Below are positions 8,445-22,084 of a DNA stretch of 64,000 bases, in pieces. This DNA is from Brevibacterium sanguinis (GTDB taxonomy: Bacteria; Actinomycetota; Actinomycetes; Actinomycetales; Brevibacteriaceae): NCBI RefSeq assembly GCF_003315415.1, contig NZ_QNSB01000001.1, positions 310,001-374,000 on the forward strand, given 5' to 3'. Position 1 is the first letter of the stretch. Every line of letters begins with the position of its first letter. The translations under genes were made by a program, and so were the position numbers. The notes beneath the pieces are model-generated. The model was not told the origin of the DNA and ran no database searches. It saw only the letters and a list, made by a program, of their open reading frames with translations.

Positions 8445-9634
8445 AGATCCTCGTCGCCATGTCCGGCGGAGTCGACTCCGCCGTCGCCGCCGCCCGCGCC
8501 GTCGACGCCGGCCATGAGGTCGTCGGCGTCCACCTCGCCCTGTCCCGCATGCCCGGCACGCTGCGCACCGGCTCGCGCGGCTGCTGCACGATCGAGGACT
8601 CCCGCGACGCCCACCGGGTGGCGGGCATGCTCGACATCCCCTTCTACGTCTGGGACTTCTCCGAGCGGTTCAAGGAGGACATCGTCGATGACTTCATCGC
8701 CGAGTACGCCGCCGGTCGCACCCCCAACCCGTGCATGCGCTGCAATGAGCGGATCAAGTTCGCCGCCCTCCTCGACCGCGCGCTGGCGCTCGGCTTCGAT
8801 GCGATCGCCACCGGCCACTACGCCGAGGTGGTCCGCGACGACCAGGGCAACCCGGAGCTGCATCGCGGGGAGGACCTCGCCAAGGACCAGTCGTACGTCC
8901 TCGGCGTGCTCACCGGCGACCAGCTCGAGCACTGCTATTTCCCGATCGGGGCGACCGCGTCGAAGGCGGAAGTCCGCGCCGAGGCGGCCGAGCGGGGATT
9001 CCCGGTCGCGAACAAGCCCGACTCCTATGACATCTGTTTCATCCCCGACGGGGACACGAAGGCGTGGCTGTCCGACAAGATCCCGATGCGCCCGGGGCTC
9101 ATCAAGGACTCCGACGGCGAGGTCCTCGGCAGCCACGACGGGGCGATGACGTTCACGATCGGCCAGCGCAAGGGCCTGGGCATCGAGAAGCCGGCGGCCG
9201 ACGGACGGCCCCGCTACGTCACCGACCTCGACCCCGCGACGAACACCGTCACCGTCGGCTCCCGGTCCGATCTCGCGGTGCACCATCTCACGGGGATCCG
9301 CACCTCGTGGTGCGGTCAGGCCCCGTCCGACATGGGGACCACGCCCGCGACCGGCATCGACTGCGAGGTCCAGGTGCGCGCCCACGGTGATCCCGTGCCG
9401 GCACGGGCCTGGCTCGGCGACTTCGTCACCGAGCTCCCCGCGCATGAGGCGAACCCCGCTGTCGACGAGGTGACCGTGCCGGCCGCCCGACCCGCGGGCC
9501 AGCTCATGCACGTCGACGTCGCCGAGGCGCTGTCGGGCATCGCGCCGGGTCAGACGATGGTCATCTACCGCGGCACCCGGGTCCTCGGCCAGGCGACGAT
9601 CGACGTCACCGCCAAGGACCCCCTCGGCGTCTGA
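8441..9634 (+). CDS. mnmA: tRNA-specific 2-thiouridylase MnmA
   Basis: ATP-dependent enzyme that thiolates U34 of Lys, Glu and Gln tRNAs, using persulfide sulfur from the desulfurase encoded directly upstream. The 397-residue product has the PP-loop SGGVDSA at 8-14, a first catalytic cysteine in NPCMRCN (C98), the second in [10 protein letters not shown] (C199) and a C-terminal beta-barrel region. ATG 8441 overlaps the preceding TGA and has AAGGAG 4 nt upstream, a clear case of translational coupling. Confidence 0.95.
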   Translation: MKILVAMSGGVDSAVAAARAVDAGHEVVGVHLALSRMPGTLRTGSRGCCTIEDSRDAHRVAGMLDIPFYVWDFSERFKEDIVDDFIAEYAAGRTPNPCMRCNERIKFAALLDRALALGFDAIATGHYAEVVRDDQGNPELHRGEDLAKDQSYVLGVLTGDQLEHCYFPIGATASKAEVRAEAAERGFPVANKPDSYDICFIPDGDTKAWLSDKIPMRPGLIKDSDGEVLGSHDGAMTFTIGQRKGLGIEKPAADGRPRYVTDLDPATNTVTVGSRSDLAVHHLTGIRTSWCGQAPSDMGTTPATGIDCEVQVRAHGDPVPARAWLGDFVTELPAHEANPAVDEVTVPAARPAGQLMHVDVAEALSGIAPGQTMVIYRGTRVLGQATIDVTAKDPLGV

Positions 9635-9637
9635 GGC

Positions 9638-11164
9638 TCAGCTGCTCGTCGACCAGACCTGCTGCGATCCCTGGGCACCACGGCGGCTGCGGTGACGACC
9701 GCGGGTCTCCGCGCTCGTGCCCCGGCCCTGTCCACCCTGGCGGCTGCCTCCGGCACTCGCGCCCCGGGACTGTCCGCCCTGACGGCTGCCTCCGGCGCTC
9801 GCCCCACGGGATTGTCCGCCCTGACGGCTGGCTCCCGCGTGAGCGGCCGAGTCGCGGTTCGCCTCGGCGCTGCGGGCGCTGCCGCCGCCGCGTCCTCCGC
9901 GTCGGCGCGAGCTCCTGCCGCCCGGTGCCCGCTGCCCCGACGACCGCTCGGCTGTCGGGCGTGAGCTCGATCGGGGGCTCTCCTTGGGCTGCGGGGCGAC
10001 GAAGGGGGCGATGTCGCCGACGAGCTCGGACACCGCGGCGGACTCGGCGGTGACCTTCTGCGGGGTCGCCTTGATGGCGGCCCGGCGCAGCAGTGCCAGC
10101 GTGTCCTTGCGCTGCTCCGGGACCATGATCGTCACGACATCGCCGGAGCTGCCGGCGCGGGCCGTGCGACCGGACCGGTGCAGGTAGGCCTTGTGTTCGG
10201 TCGGCGGGTCGACGTGGACGACGAGTTCGACGGAATCGACGTGCACCCCGCGGGCGGCGACGTCCGTGGCGACGAGCACGCGGACATCGCCGGCGCTGAA
10301 CGCCGCGAGGTTGCGGTCCCGTGCCCCCTGGGACAGGTTGCCGTGCAGGTCGGCCGCCGGAATGCCCTGGGCGGTGAGCTGCCGGGCGAACCGCTTCGCC
10401 CGGTGCTTCGTGCGGGTGAAGAGGATGCGCCGTCCGGTGCCCGAGGCCAGCCGGTGGACGAGCTCGTTCTTGTCGTCCTCGGACACCTCGAACACGCTGT
10501 GCGTCATATCGGAGACGTGCGAGGTGGGGTCGTCGACGGAGTGGAGCACCTCGTCGTGGAGGAACCGGCGCACCAGCTTGCTCACGTCATTGTCCAGGGT
10601 GGCGGAGAAGAACATCCGCTGTCCGGTCTCGGGCGTCTTCGCGAGGATGCGGGTGACGCCGGGCAGGAAGCCGAGGTCGGCCATGTGATCGGCCTCGTCG
10701 AGGACCGTGACCTCGATGCGATCGAGGGAGACCAGCCCCTGCTGGAGCAGGTCCTCGAGTCGTCCCGGGCAGGCGACGACGATGTCGACGCCGGCGTTGA
10801 GGGCGGTCTCCTGGCGCTTCTGGTTGACTCCGCCGAAGATCGTCGTCGTGCGCATCCCGCAGGCCTGGGCCAGGGGATCGAGCACGTTCGTGATCTGCGT
10901 GGCGAGTTCACGCGTGGGTGCGAGGATGAGTCCGCGCGGCAGGCGGGGCCGGCGCGGGCCGGTCTGGGAGGCGGCCAGGCGGGCCACCATGGGGATCGCG
11001 AAGGCGAGGGTCTTGCCCGAGCCCGTCTTCCCCCTGCCGAGCACGTCCCGTCCCGAGAGGGTGTCCGGGAGCGTGTCCTGCTGGATGGGGAACGCCATGG
11101 TCTTGCCGTCCGCGCGAAGGCGATCGGCGATCGTGGCGGGAACGCCCAGATCGGTGAAGGTCAC
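9638..11164 (-). CDS. DEAD-box ATP-dependent RNA helicase with RGG-like tail
   Basis: RNA helicase of 508 residues. Motifs in order: Q motif around FTDLGVPATIADRL, Walker A GKTGSGKT, PTRELA, VLDEADHMADLGF (motif II), SATL (III) and HRSGRTARAG (VI). After about residue 385 comes a Ser/Arg/Gly/Gln-rich tail with three 14-residue repeats, probably an RNA-binding tail as in RhlE/CsdA-type helicases. GTG 11164 is the only usable start; the frame stays open upstream to about 11,497 but without ATG, GTG or TTG, and no ribosome site is visible. Likely roles are ribosome assembly or mRNA decay. Confidence 0.92.
   Translation of the reverse strand: MTFTDLGVPATIADRLRADGKTMAFPIQQDTLPDTLSGRDVLGRGKTGSGKTLAFAIPMVARLAASQTGPRRPRLPRGLILAPTRELATQITNVLDPLAQACGMRTTTIFGGVNQKRQETALNAGVDIVVACPGRLEDLLQQGLVSLDRIEVTVLDEADHMADLGFLPGVTRILAKTPETGQRMFFSATLDNDVSKLVRRFLHDEVLHSVDDPTSHVSDMTHSVFEVSEDDKNELVHRLASGTGRRILFTRTKHRAKRFARQLTAQGIPAADLHGNLSQGARDRNLAAFSAGDVRVLVATDVAARGVHVDSVELVVHVDPPTEHKAYLHRSGRTARAGSSGDVVTIMVPEQRKDTLALLRRAAIKATPQKVTAESAAVSELVGDIAPFVAPQPKESPRSSSRPTAERSSGQRAPGGRSSRRRGGRGGGSARSAEANRDSAAHAGASRQGGQSRGASAGGSRQGGQSRGASAGGSRQGGQGRGTSAETRGRHRSRRGAQGSQQVWSTSS
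9710..9835 (-). repeat. Three 42-bp tandem repeats in helicase tail
   Basis: The region encodes G(A/G)SRQGGQ(S/G)RG(A/T)SA three times in a row (residues 444-485 of the helicase). The copies are nearly identical at DNA level, pointing to recent slippage or unequal crossing-over. Confidence 0.75.
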
Positions 11165-11566
11165 CGGCGTGTCACCGGCGGGGGTCGAGACGGCCTCAGC
11201 CGTGGTCGCCGCCGTCCGGCTCGGGCGCCTGCCCGAGGTGCGGGCGGCGGAGCTGGCAGCGGAGGAGGGGGAATGCGTGGAGGTGATGGGATGGCCCTTC
11301 GACGTGCCGGACGACGTGCCGACGTGTGATGACGGGTCTGTCGTGACCGGACAGGATGTGGGAGCGCCGATTGACGCTCTCGAACGCCGAGAGAAGATGG
11401 CTTCGTGGAATGTGCGCCGGGAGATCCTCCCAGCCGCATCAGACGAGGTGTCCTGACGACGCAGGGAACCCGAGATCGGGTTCGCAGTGCCTCCAGTCTA
11501 CATCTCCTCGGCGGTCAATGCCCATTCCATCGGATCCGCCGACGTCATCGCGATACTGTTGGGAGC
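11165..11566. other. 402-bp divergent intergenic region
   Basis: It separates the divergent helicase and S9 peptidase genes. I find no supported gene. The minus frame continuing from the helicase is open to about 11,497 and Ser/Thr/Pro-rich, but it offers no normal start. The right end carries TACTGT (11554-11559), the probable -10 of the peptidase gene. Confidence 0.5.
11554..11559 (+). promoter_or_regulatory. -10 hexamer of S9 peptidase promoter
   Basis: TACTGT ends 7 nt before ATG 11567, consistent with leaderless transcription. The GGGAG between them is too close to the ATG to act as a normal ribosome site. Confidence 0.45.
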
Positions 11567-13529
11567 ATGAAGGAGTTCCTCCAGGAGGTCGTGAGAGCGC
11601 CTTACGGAACCTGGACCTCACCGTTGAGCGCCGCCGAGGTGCATGCCGGGTCCGCGCCGATCTTCGACGCCCGGTTCCGCGGCGAGCACATCTACTACTC
11701 GACCAAGGTGCCCGACGAGAACTCCCGCACCGGCCTCGTCCGCACCTGGCTCTCCCACCCGCAGGACCGGGAGCAGATCCTGCCCGCGGACTTCAACATC
11801 CGCTCCTCGGTCCACGAGTACGGGGGAGCGGCCTGGGCCCTCGACCCGACCAGCGAGATCGTCTACTTCGTCAACGCCGCCGACCAGAGGATCTGGCAGT
11901 TCGTGCCCGGGCGGGCGCCGCACCCCCTGACGCCCGACACCTCCGGCCGGATCCGGTACGGGGACCTGACGATGACCCGATGGGGGCTGCTGTGCGTGCG
12001 CGAGGACAACCGCAGCACCCGCAAGGAACGCGCGATCGTGCTGCTGACAAGGCATGGGACGACGAACGTGCTCTCGCGTCACGCCCACTTCATGGCCTGG
12101 CCGCGGCTCTCACCCGACGGGGCGACGCTCGCCTTCATCGGGTGGGAGCACCCGGACATGCCCTGGGACTCGACGACGCTGTGGCTCATCGACGTGCGCA
12201 CCCCGCAGATCCCCGTCCGCGCCGTCCTGCCCGGCCGGGACGTCTCCCTGCTCCAGCCCGAGTTCACCTCCGACTCGACTCTCGTGCTCAGCTCCGACCA
12301 CTGCGGACACTGGGCCCTCTACGCCCTCGACATCGGCCCTCGTGAGGCGAGCGGTCCCCGCGGCGTGCGGCCGGCCGGCCCCCGCCACCCCGGGGCGAGC
12401 GGCGGGCACCGGACGCTGCGGATCTCCGATCTGCGGCCCGTCCTCGACACGGGAGCCGAGATCGGCGGGCCGCTGTGGCAGCTCGGGGCGCGCTGGCACC
12501 TGTGCGCCGAGGGCGAGATCTGGGCGCACTCCCAGGCCGACACGGCGCGGATCGTCCGGGCGTCCACCTCGACGGAGACCCAGCCGCACTCCCAGGTGAC
12601 GGCGGTGACGACGATCGGACGGACCTTCGGCAGCATCGAACTCCACGACATCTCCGCCACCCACGTCCTCGCCTCGGCGAAGTCGAGCGACTCGGTCGGT
12701 GCGCTCTACGCGATCGACCGGGCGAGCGGGGAATTCACCGAGATCGCGGCCGAACGGCACGACGCCCACCGGGAGTACTTCTCCCACCCGTACACGCGAG
12801 AGCTCGGCGGTGTTCCCGTCGTCATCCACCCGCCCCACAACCCGCGGTTCTCCGCCGACCCCGACGAGCTGCCTCCCTGCCTCGTCGTCGTCCACGGCGG
12901 ACCCACCGGGCAGGCGACCGCGGACATGTCGGCCCGCAGCAGCTACTTCACCTCCCGCGGGATCGGCGTCATGGAGGTCAACTACGGCGGCTCCACCGGC
13001 TACGGCCGGGCCTGGCGCAACCGTCTGCGCGGACAGTGGGGGATCGTCGACGTCGACGACACGGTCGCCGCCGTCCGCGGACTCATCGCCGAAGGGCTCG
13101 CCGACCCGCGCCGGATCGCGATCAGCGGGGCCTCCGCCGGGGGATGGACGGCGCTGTGCGCGCTCGCCTCCTCCGACGTCTTCGCCTGCGGAACCTCCTA
13201 CTTCGGAGTCACCGACCTCATGCGGTTCGTCGTCGACACCCACGACTTCGAACGCCACTACATCGACGGGCTCGTCGGGCCCTGGCCTCAGGCCCACCAC
13301 GAGTACATGACGCGCTCGCCGATCCGCAGGGTGCGCAGCATCGACGCCCCCGTGGCGATCATGCAGGGCGATCGCGACCCCATCGTCCCGCCCTCCCAGG
13401 CCGAGGAGTTCGTGGGCATGCTCGAACTCATGGGTGTGGAGTACATTTACCGGTTGTACAAGGGCGAATCCCACGGTTTCGTCCGCGCCGAGACCATCAT
13501 CGATTCCCTGGAAAGCGAGTTCGGATTCT

Positions 13530-17008
<3,479 letters not shown>

Positions 17009-17020
17009 CCGGGAGGACCG

Positions 17021-17045
17021 ATCCCGTGAGGATCGGGCACGGGAT
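17021..17045 (+). terminator. Hairpin after ligA
   Basis: ATCCCGTG (17021-17028) pairs perfectly with CACGGGAT (17038-17045) across a 9-nt loop, followed by only a short T/C stretch. It is the likely 3' end of the MetE-like/ligA transcript. Confidence 0.4.
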
Positions 17046-17063
17046 TCCTCGACGGGACCTGCG

Positions 17064-17164
17064 GTGACCGGTCACGGAGCCTCTCGCGCCCGTTTTCGCT
17101 GTGAATGAGCCGCAGATCCGCCGATTGGATCGGGTTCGTTACGGTTTGATGTCGATTTCGTTAC
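17064..17164. promoter_or_regulatory. Palindrome and GTTAC direct repeats upstream of secreted protein
   Basis: A perfect 12-bp palindrome GTGACCGGTCAC (17064-17075) is followed by two copies of TTCGTTAC at 17135-17142 and 17157-17164, 22 bp (two helical turns) apart, in an unusually AT-richer stretch before the secreted-protein gene at 17231. Paired GTTAC boxes resemble actinobacterial MtrA sites near cell-wall genes; that link is inference. Confidence 0.35.
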
Positions 17165-17230
17165 CGAACACCAAGGTGGGACTCAGGTGGGATTGAGGCT
17201 GGGACCAGATTCGCCTGCCAGAGTGAAGGC

Positions 17231-17749
17231 ATGAACGCGATTCCCCGAGTCCTCGCCGGCACAGCCGTCGTCCTCGCAGCAGTACTCACGACAGCACCCC
17301 TGACCGCTGGAATCGCCGATTTCGTCCTCAACCCCGGAGGGTCGCCGGACAAGCGACCCGGTGCTCAGGCCGTCGCCGGTGAGCACGACGACGAGGACGC
17401 CGGCACGACCGACGCTCCCGTCGCTGACGCCGCGTTCGCCCTGCGCCGGACCGAGGCCGCCCGCTCGACCGCCCTGCGGACCACCGGGAAGGGCCCGCGG
17501 ACGACCGAACCGCTCGAGGGCAGGACCCTCATCCCGGCCCGCGAGGCGACCCGGGCCACTCCCTCCGCCGTCACGGCCGAAGCCCATGAGGTGGTCTCGG
17601 CCGAAGCCCGCATCGCCGCGCTCGCCGCGGACCTCAGGGCCGGGGTCGAAGCCGGGGAGATGAGCGAGGAGGATGCCGCCCGAGTGCTCGACGACCTCGC
17701 CGGCTACATCCGCGGGGAGCGGACGTGGCCCGAACGCGACATCGCCTGA
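17231..17749 (+). CDS. Secreted hypothetical protein
   Basis: Protein of 172 residues with an export signal: short N-terminal region with one Arg, then a hydrophobic core (VLAGTAVVLAAVLTTAPLTAG). The remainder is polar and Thr/Ala/Glu-rich, probably disordered in the middle, ending in a helical segment (EAHEVVSAEARIAALAADLRAGVEAGEMSEEDAARVLDDL, cited here only as the 130-160 region). No lipobox, cysteine or known domain is visible. Paired GTTAC repeats upstream could regulate it. Function unknown. Confidence 0.65.
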   Translation: MNAIPRVLAGTAVVLAAVLTTAPLTAGIADFVLNPGGSPDKRPGAQAVAGEHDDEDAGTTDAPVADAAFALRRTEAARSTALRTTGKGPRTTEPLEGRTLIPAREATRATPSAVTAEAHEVVSAEARIAALAADLRAGVEAGEMSEEDAARVLDDLAGYIRGERTWPERDIA

Positions 17750-17756
17750 GCCGACC

Positions 17757-17762
17757 TATCAT
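17757..17762 (+). promoter_or_regulatory. -10 hexamer of leaderless molybdoenzyme promoter
   Basis: TATCAT ends 6 nt before ATG 17769; no ribosome site is present. Confidence 0.5.
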
Positions 17763-17768
17763 GGCCCC

Positions 17769-20117
17769 ATGACCACGGTGCCGCACAGCTCCCATTGGGG
17801 TGCGTTCGACGTGGAGGTCTCCGGCGACCGGATCGCCCGACTCATCCCCGCCGCCTCCGACTCGGATCCGAATCCGCTCATCCACGACCTCGGCGAGGCC
17901 GTCGAGTCCCCGGTCCGCGTGAGACGACCGGCCGTGCGGCGATCCTGGCTCGAGGCCGTGCGGTCCTCGACCGGCACAGGCGTGACGCCGGACGGCTCGC
18001 GGAACGGGGCCCCGCTCGACGCCCGCCGCCGGGAGGACCGGGGCAGGGAGCCCTTCGTCGAGGTCGACTGGGACGAGGCGCTCGACCTCGTCGCCGGAGA
18101 GCTCGCCCGGGTCCGCGACCGGCACGGGAATGCGGCGATCTTCGGCGGCTCATACGGGTGGTCGAGCGCGGGCCGGTTCCATCACGCGAGGACCCAGCTC
18201 CACCGCTTCCTCAACGCCTTCGGCGGCCACACCTCGCAGGTCGGCAACTACAGCTACGGCGCGGCCGCCTTCGTCCTGCCCCATGTGCTCGGCTCCGCCG
18301 ATTTCGCGAACGGCCGGCTGACCAGCTGGGACGTCATCGCCGAGCACACCGAGCTGTGGGTGATGTTCGGCGGGCTCGCGATGAAGAACACCCGCATCGA
18401 ATCGGGCGGCATCTCCGACCACACGATCGGCGGATGGCTGCGGAGGATCCGGGCGAACGGCTGCGAGGTCGTCTCGATCTCCCCGATCCGGGATGACGCG
18501 CCCGACGTCGTCGACCCGAGCTGGCTGCCGGTGCGGCCGACCACGGACACGGCTCTCATGCTCGGACTCGCTCACACGCTACTCGTCGAGGGCCTCCACG
18601 ACGCGACGTTCCTCGCCACCCACTGCGTCGGCTGGGAGCGCATGGCCGATCATCTGCTTGCCGCCCCGGCCAAGGACGCCGAGTGGGCGAGCGCGATCAC
18701 GGGGATCCCGGCGGAGTCGATCCGCGACCTCGCCCGCCGGATGGCACGGCACCGGACGATGATCTCCGTGACCTGGTCGCTGCAGCGCGCCGACCACGGC
18801 GAGCAGCCCTATTGGGCGGCGATCCTGCTTGCGGCCATGCTCGGACAGATCGGCCTGCCCGGCGGCGGATTCGGCTTCGGCTACGGGGCCACGGGGACGA
18901 TGGGCAGCTGGAAGTACCCGTTCCCCGCCCCGAGGCTTCCGACCGGGCCGAACCCCGTCACCGCGCCGATCCCGGCCGCGCGGATCGCCGACATGCTGCT
19001 TGATCCCGGCGGGGAGTACGACTTCAACGGCAGCCGCTGCCGATACCCCGACACCCGGGTCGTCTACTGGGCGGGAGGGAACCCGTTCCACCATCATCAG
19101 GACCTCAACCGCCTCCGCCGGGGATGGGCCGGGCCGGAGGCCATCGTCGTCCACGAGCCGTTCTGGACGGCGACGGCCCGTCACGCCGACATCGTCCTGC
19201 CGGCCACGACGACCCTCGAGCGCAACGACATCGGCGCCGCATCCGGGGACCCGCGCATCATCGCGATGCACCAGGCGATCTCCCCGCGTCACGGTGCGCG
19301 CTCCGACTACGACATCTTCTCCGACCTCGCCGCCCGACTCGGCATCGCCGAGGAGTACACGCAGGGCCGGTCGGAGATGGAGTGGATCGAGCACCTCTAC
19401 GCGACGACTCGATCGGCCGCGGCCGAGCACGGGATCGCCCTGCCCGACTTCGCCCGTTTCTGGTCCGACGGGGGCGTCGACATCGACCCCGGCAGCACGG
19501 TTCTCCTCGAGGACTTCCGGGCCGACCCCGAGGCCCATCCGCTCGCCACGCCCTCGGGCAGGATCGAACTGTTCTCCGAGACCGTCGCCTCCTTCGGCTA
19601 TGACGACTGTCCCGGACACCCCGTCTGGATCGAGCCCGCGGAATGGCTGGGCGCAGCGGCGGCGACACCGGGATCCCTCCACCTCGTGTCCAACCAGCCG
19701 GGACAGCGCCTGCACAGCCAGCTCGACATGGCCGGGACCAGCCGGACGAGCAAGGTCTCCGGCCGCGAACCCTGCCGGCTCAACCCCGCCGACGCCGCCG
19801 AACGCGGGATCGCCGACGGCCAGATCGTGCGCGTGTTCAACGAGCGCGGCTCCTGCCTGGCCGGGGTGCGCCTGAGCGAGGACATCAGCCGCGGCGTCAT
19901 CCAGCTCTCCGCCGGAGCATGGTACCAGTCCGACGGGGGAGCGGCCGGGGCCCTGGAGATCCACGGCAACCCCAATGTGCTCACCCGCGACCGGGGCACC
20001 TCCCGCCTCACCCAGGGGCCGGCGGCGCTGACGGCCCTCGTCGAGGTCGAACCCTACGACGCCGAGGCGCCGGCGGTGACGGTGACCGACTCGCCCCCGC
20101 CCCTCGTCGCCGACTGA
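17769..20117 (+). CDS. Molybdopterin oxidoreductase, BisC/TorA/DMSO-reductase type
   Basis: Molybdenum enzyme of 782 residues using bis-MGD. YGWSSAGRFHHARTQ contains the serine that ligates molybdenum in the DMSO/TMAO/biotin-sulfoxide reductase group. The N-terminus lacks the four cysteines of an Fe-S cluster and has no Tat signal, which points to a cytoplasmic BisC-like enzyme reducing S-oxides (biotin sulfoxide or free methionine sulfoxide) rather than a respiratory reductase. HGNPNVLTRDRGTSRLTQGP near the end is the conserved cofactor-binding C-terminal domain. No cytochrome partner, chaperone or molybdopterin gene is adjacent. Confidence 0.87.
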   Translation: MTTVPHSSHWGAFDVEVSGDRIARLIPAASDSDPNPLIHDLGEAVESPVRVRRPAVRRSWLEAVRSSTGTGVTPDGSRNGAPLDARRREDRGREPFVEVDWDEALDLVAGELARVRDRHGNAAIFGGSYGWSSAGRFHHARTQLHRFLNAFGGHTSQVGNYSYGAAAFVLPHVLGSADFANGRLTSWDVIAEHTELWVMFGGLAMKNTRIESGGISDHTIGGWLRRIRANGCEVVSISPIRDDAPDVVDPSWLPVRPTTDTALMLGLAHTLLVEGLHDATFLATHCVGWERMADHLLAAPAKDAEWASAITGIPAESIRDLARRMARHRTMISVTWSLQRADHGEQPYWAAILLAAMLGQIGLPGGGFGFGYGATGTMGSWKYPFPAPRLPTGPNPVTAPIPAARIADMLLDPGGEYDFNGSRCRYPDTRVVYWAGGNPFHHHQDLNRLRRGWAGPEAIVVHEPFWTATARHADIVLPATTTLERNDIGAASGDPRIIAMHQAISPRHGARSDYDIFSDLAARLGIAEEYTQGRSEMEWIEHLYATTRSAAAEHGIALPDFARFWSDGGVDIDPGSTVLLEDFRADPEAHPLATPSGRIELFSETVASFGYDDCPGHPVWIEPAEWLGAAAATPGSLHLVSNQPGQRLHSQLDMAGTSRTSKVSGREPCRLNPADAAERGIADGQIVRVFNERGSCLAGVRLSEDISRGVIQLSAGAWYQSDGGAAGALEIHGNPNVLTRDRGTSRLTQGPAALTALVEVEPYDAEAPAVTVTDSPPPLVAD

Positions 20118-20130
20118 GCCATCCCGCCTC

Positions 20131-20152
20131 GGCGGCGCGCGGCCCCGCCGCC
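20131..20152 (+). terminator. GC-rich hairpin after the molybdoenzyme gene
   Basis: GGCGGCG (20131-20137) pairs with CGCCGCC (20146-20152); no U-tract follows. Possible transcript end ahead of gatCAB. Confidence 0.3.
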
Positions 20153-20236
20153 CCACCTCGGCGCGGTCATCGCGTCCGCCGCGCCACCTCGGCGAAGCTC
20201 ACATCTGCCGCCGCCGGGCGGGCAGGGCGAAGAGAC

Positions 20237-20242
20237 TAGACT
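20237..20242 (+). promoter_or_regulatory. -10 hexamer of gatCAB promoter
   Basis: TAGACT lies 34 nt before gatC. Unlike the leaderless genes, this would give a leader of about 28 nt, which contains a purine-rich ribosome site (AGGCAGGGA). Confidence 0.4.
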
Positions 20243-20276
20243 TGTCGGGAGCAATCAGAACGATGAAAGGCAGGGA

Positions 20277-20582
20277 ATGACGGAGTCCTCCACAATCACC
20301 CCCGAGCAAGTGCAGCATCTGGCTTCGCTGTCTCGGATCGCCATGGGCGAGGACGAGCTGACAGCGCTCGCCGGCGATCTGACCACCATCCTGGGAAACG
20401 TCGCCAGGGTCAACGAAGCGGTCGGTGACGACGTGCCCGCGACCAGTCATCCGATCCCGCTGTCGAACGTGCTGCGTCCCGATGTCGTCGGCCCGACCCT
20501 GACGAGTGAGCAGGCGCTCGCCTCGGCGCCGGCCGCGCAGGACGACAAGTTCGTCGTCCCGCAGATCCTCGGGGAGGAATGA
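20277..20582 (+). CDS. gatC: Asp-tRNA(Asn)/Glu-tRNA(Gln) amidotransferase subunit C
   Basis: Small subunit (101 residues) that stabilises GatA and Gat[23 protein letters not shown] and the proline-rich C-terminal region ending in [13 protein letters not shown] are typical. ATG 20277 follows AGGCAGGGA. First gene of gatCAB; it overlaps the start region of gatA. Confidence 0.95.
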   Translation: MTESSTITPEQVQHLASLSRIAMGEDELTALAGDLTTILGNVARVNEAVGDDVPATSHPIPLSNVLRPDVVGPTLTSEQALASAPAAQDDKFVVPQILGEE

Positions 20583-22084
20583 TGAGCGAACTGATCACGA
20601 AGAGCGCACTCGAACTCGCCGAGGGACTCCGGTCCGGCGAGTTCTCCTCCGTCGAGGTCACCCAGGCCCATCTCGACCGCATCCATGCCACCGAGGACGA
20701 CTTCGGCTCCTTCATCACCGTCACCGACGAGCTGGCGCTGGAGACGGCGAAGTCCGTCGACGCCCGGCGCGGCAGCGGTGAGGACCTCCACCCGCTGGCC
20801 GGTGTCCCCGTGGCGCTCAAGGACCTCGTCGTCACCGCAGGCGTGCGCACCACCGCCGGGTCGAAGATGCTCGAGAACTGGGTCCCGCCCTACGAGTCGA
20901 CCGTCCACCTCAGGGTGCAGGACGCCGGACTGCCCGTGCTCGGCAAGACCAACCTCGACGAATTCGCGATGGGCTCGACGACCGAGCACTCCGCGTTCGG
21001 CACCACCCGCAACCCCTGGAACCTCGAGCGCGTGCCGGGCGGCTCCTCCGGCGGCGCCGCCGCCGCGCTCGCCGGATTCCAGGCGCCCCTGTCCGTGGGC
21101 ACCGACACCGGCGGCTCCGTCCGCCAGCCGGCCGCCTTCACCGGCACCGTCGGCGTCAAGCCGACCTACGGGTCGATCTCGCGCTACGGCATCATCGCGA
21201 TGGCCTCGAGCCTCGATCAGGTCGGCCCGATGGGCCGCGACGTCGCCGACGCCGCCGCCCTCCACGAGCTCCTGGCCGGTCACGACCCGCTCGACTCGAC
21301 CTCGCTGCCCGACGAGGTGCCCGGATTCGTCGCCGCCGCCCGCCGCGGTGACCTGGGGGGCAAGAAGCTCGGCGTCATCAGGCAGCTGCGCGGTGAGGGC
21401 TACCAGGACGGCGTCATCGACTCGTTCACGGCCGCGCTCGACATCGCCGCCGCGGCCGGTGCCGAGATCGTCGAGGTCGACTGCCCGTCGATCTCCTACG
21501 CCCTCGACGCCTATTACCTCATCATGCCCTCCGAGGTGTCCTCGAACCTCGCCCGCTACGACGGCATGCGCTACGGACTGCGGGTCGAGCCCAGCGACGG
21601 ACCGGTGACCGCGGAGACCGTCATGGCCGCCACCCGCGCGGCCGGATTCGGCGCGGAGGTCAAGCGCCGCATCATCCTCGGCACCTATGCCCTGTCGGCC
21701 GGGTACTACGACGCCTACTACGGCTCGGCGCAGAAGGTCCGGACCCTCGTGCAGCGGGACTTCGCCCGGGCCTTCGAGGAGGTCGACGTGCTTGTCTCGC
21801 CGACGGCCCCGACCACGGCGCTGCGCTTCGGCGCCGAGTCCGACTCCGACCCGATGGCCCTCTACCTCGGCGACGTGACGACCCTGCCGGCGAACCTCGC
21901 CGGGATCCCCGGGCTGTCGCTGCCGTCGGGACTGGCCGACGGACTGCCCGTCGGCCTGCAGATCCTCGCCCCGGCCCGCCAGGACATCGCCCTCTACGAG
22001 GTGGCCGGACCTCTCGAGGCCGCACTCGCCGCGTCCGGTGGGCGCGTGCTCGACACTCTCGCGGAAGGACTGACCGCTCAGTGA
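20582..22084 (+). CDS. gatA: Asp-tRNA(Asn)/Glu-tRNA(Gln) amidotransferase subunit A
   Basis: Amidase subunit that releases ammonia from glutamine for transamidation. Signature catalytic residues are seen: lysine in VALKDLV and the serines in [11 protein letters not shown] and [11 protein letters not shown]. Two adjacent ATGs occur (20579 and 20582); the second is preferred because GGGGAGG is then 4 nt away instead of 1. Length is 500 residues. The gene overlaps gatC upstream and gatB downstream, so all three subunits are translationally coupled. Confidence 0.96.
   Translation: MSELITKSALELAEGLRSGEFSSVEVTQAHLDRIHATEDDFGSFITVTDELALETAKSVDARRGSGEDLHPLAGVPVALKDLVVTAGVRTTAGSKMLENWVPPYESTVHLRVQDAGLPVLGKTNLDEFAMGSTTEHSAFGTTRNPWNLERVPGGSSGGAAAALAGFQAPLSVGTDTGGSVRQPAAFTGTVGVKPTYGSISRYGIIAMASSLDQVGPMGRDVADAAALHELLAGHDPLDSTSLPDEVPGFVAAARRGDLGGKKLGVIRQLRGEGYQDGVIDSFTAALDIAAAAGAEIVEVDCPSISYALDAYYLIMPSEVSSNLARYDGMRYGLRVEPSDGPVTAETVMAATRAAGFGAEVKRRIILGTYALSAGYYDAYYGSAQKVRTLVQRDFARAFEEVDVLVSPTAPTTALRFGAESDSDPMALYLGDVTTLPANLAGIPGLSLPSGLADGLPVGLQILAPARQDIALYEVAGPLEAALAASGGRVLDTLAEGLTAQ

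Noticed and set aside
9710..9835. CRISPR-like spaced repeats
   Set aside because: The units are contiguous in-frame coding repeats with no spacers.
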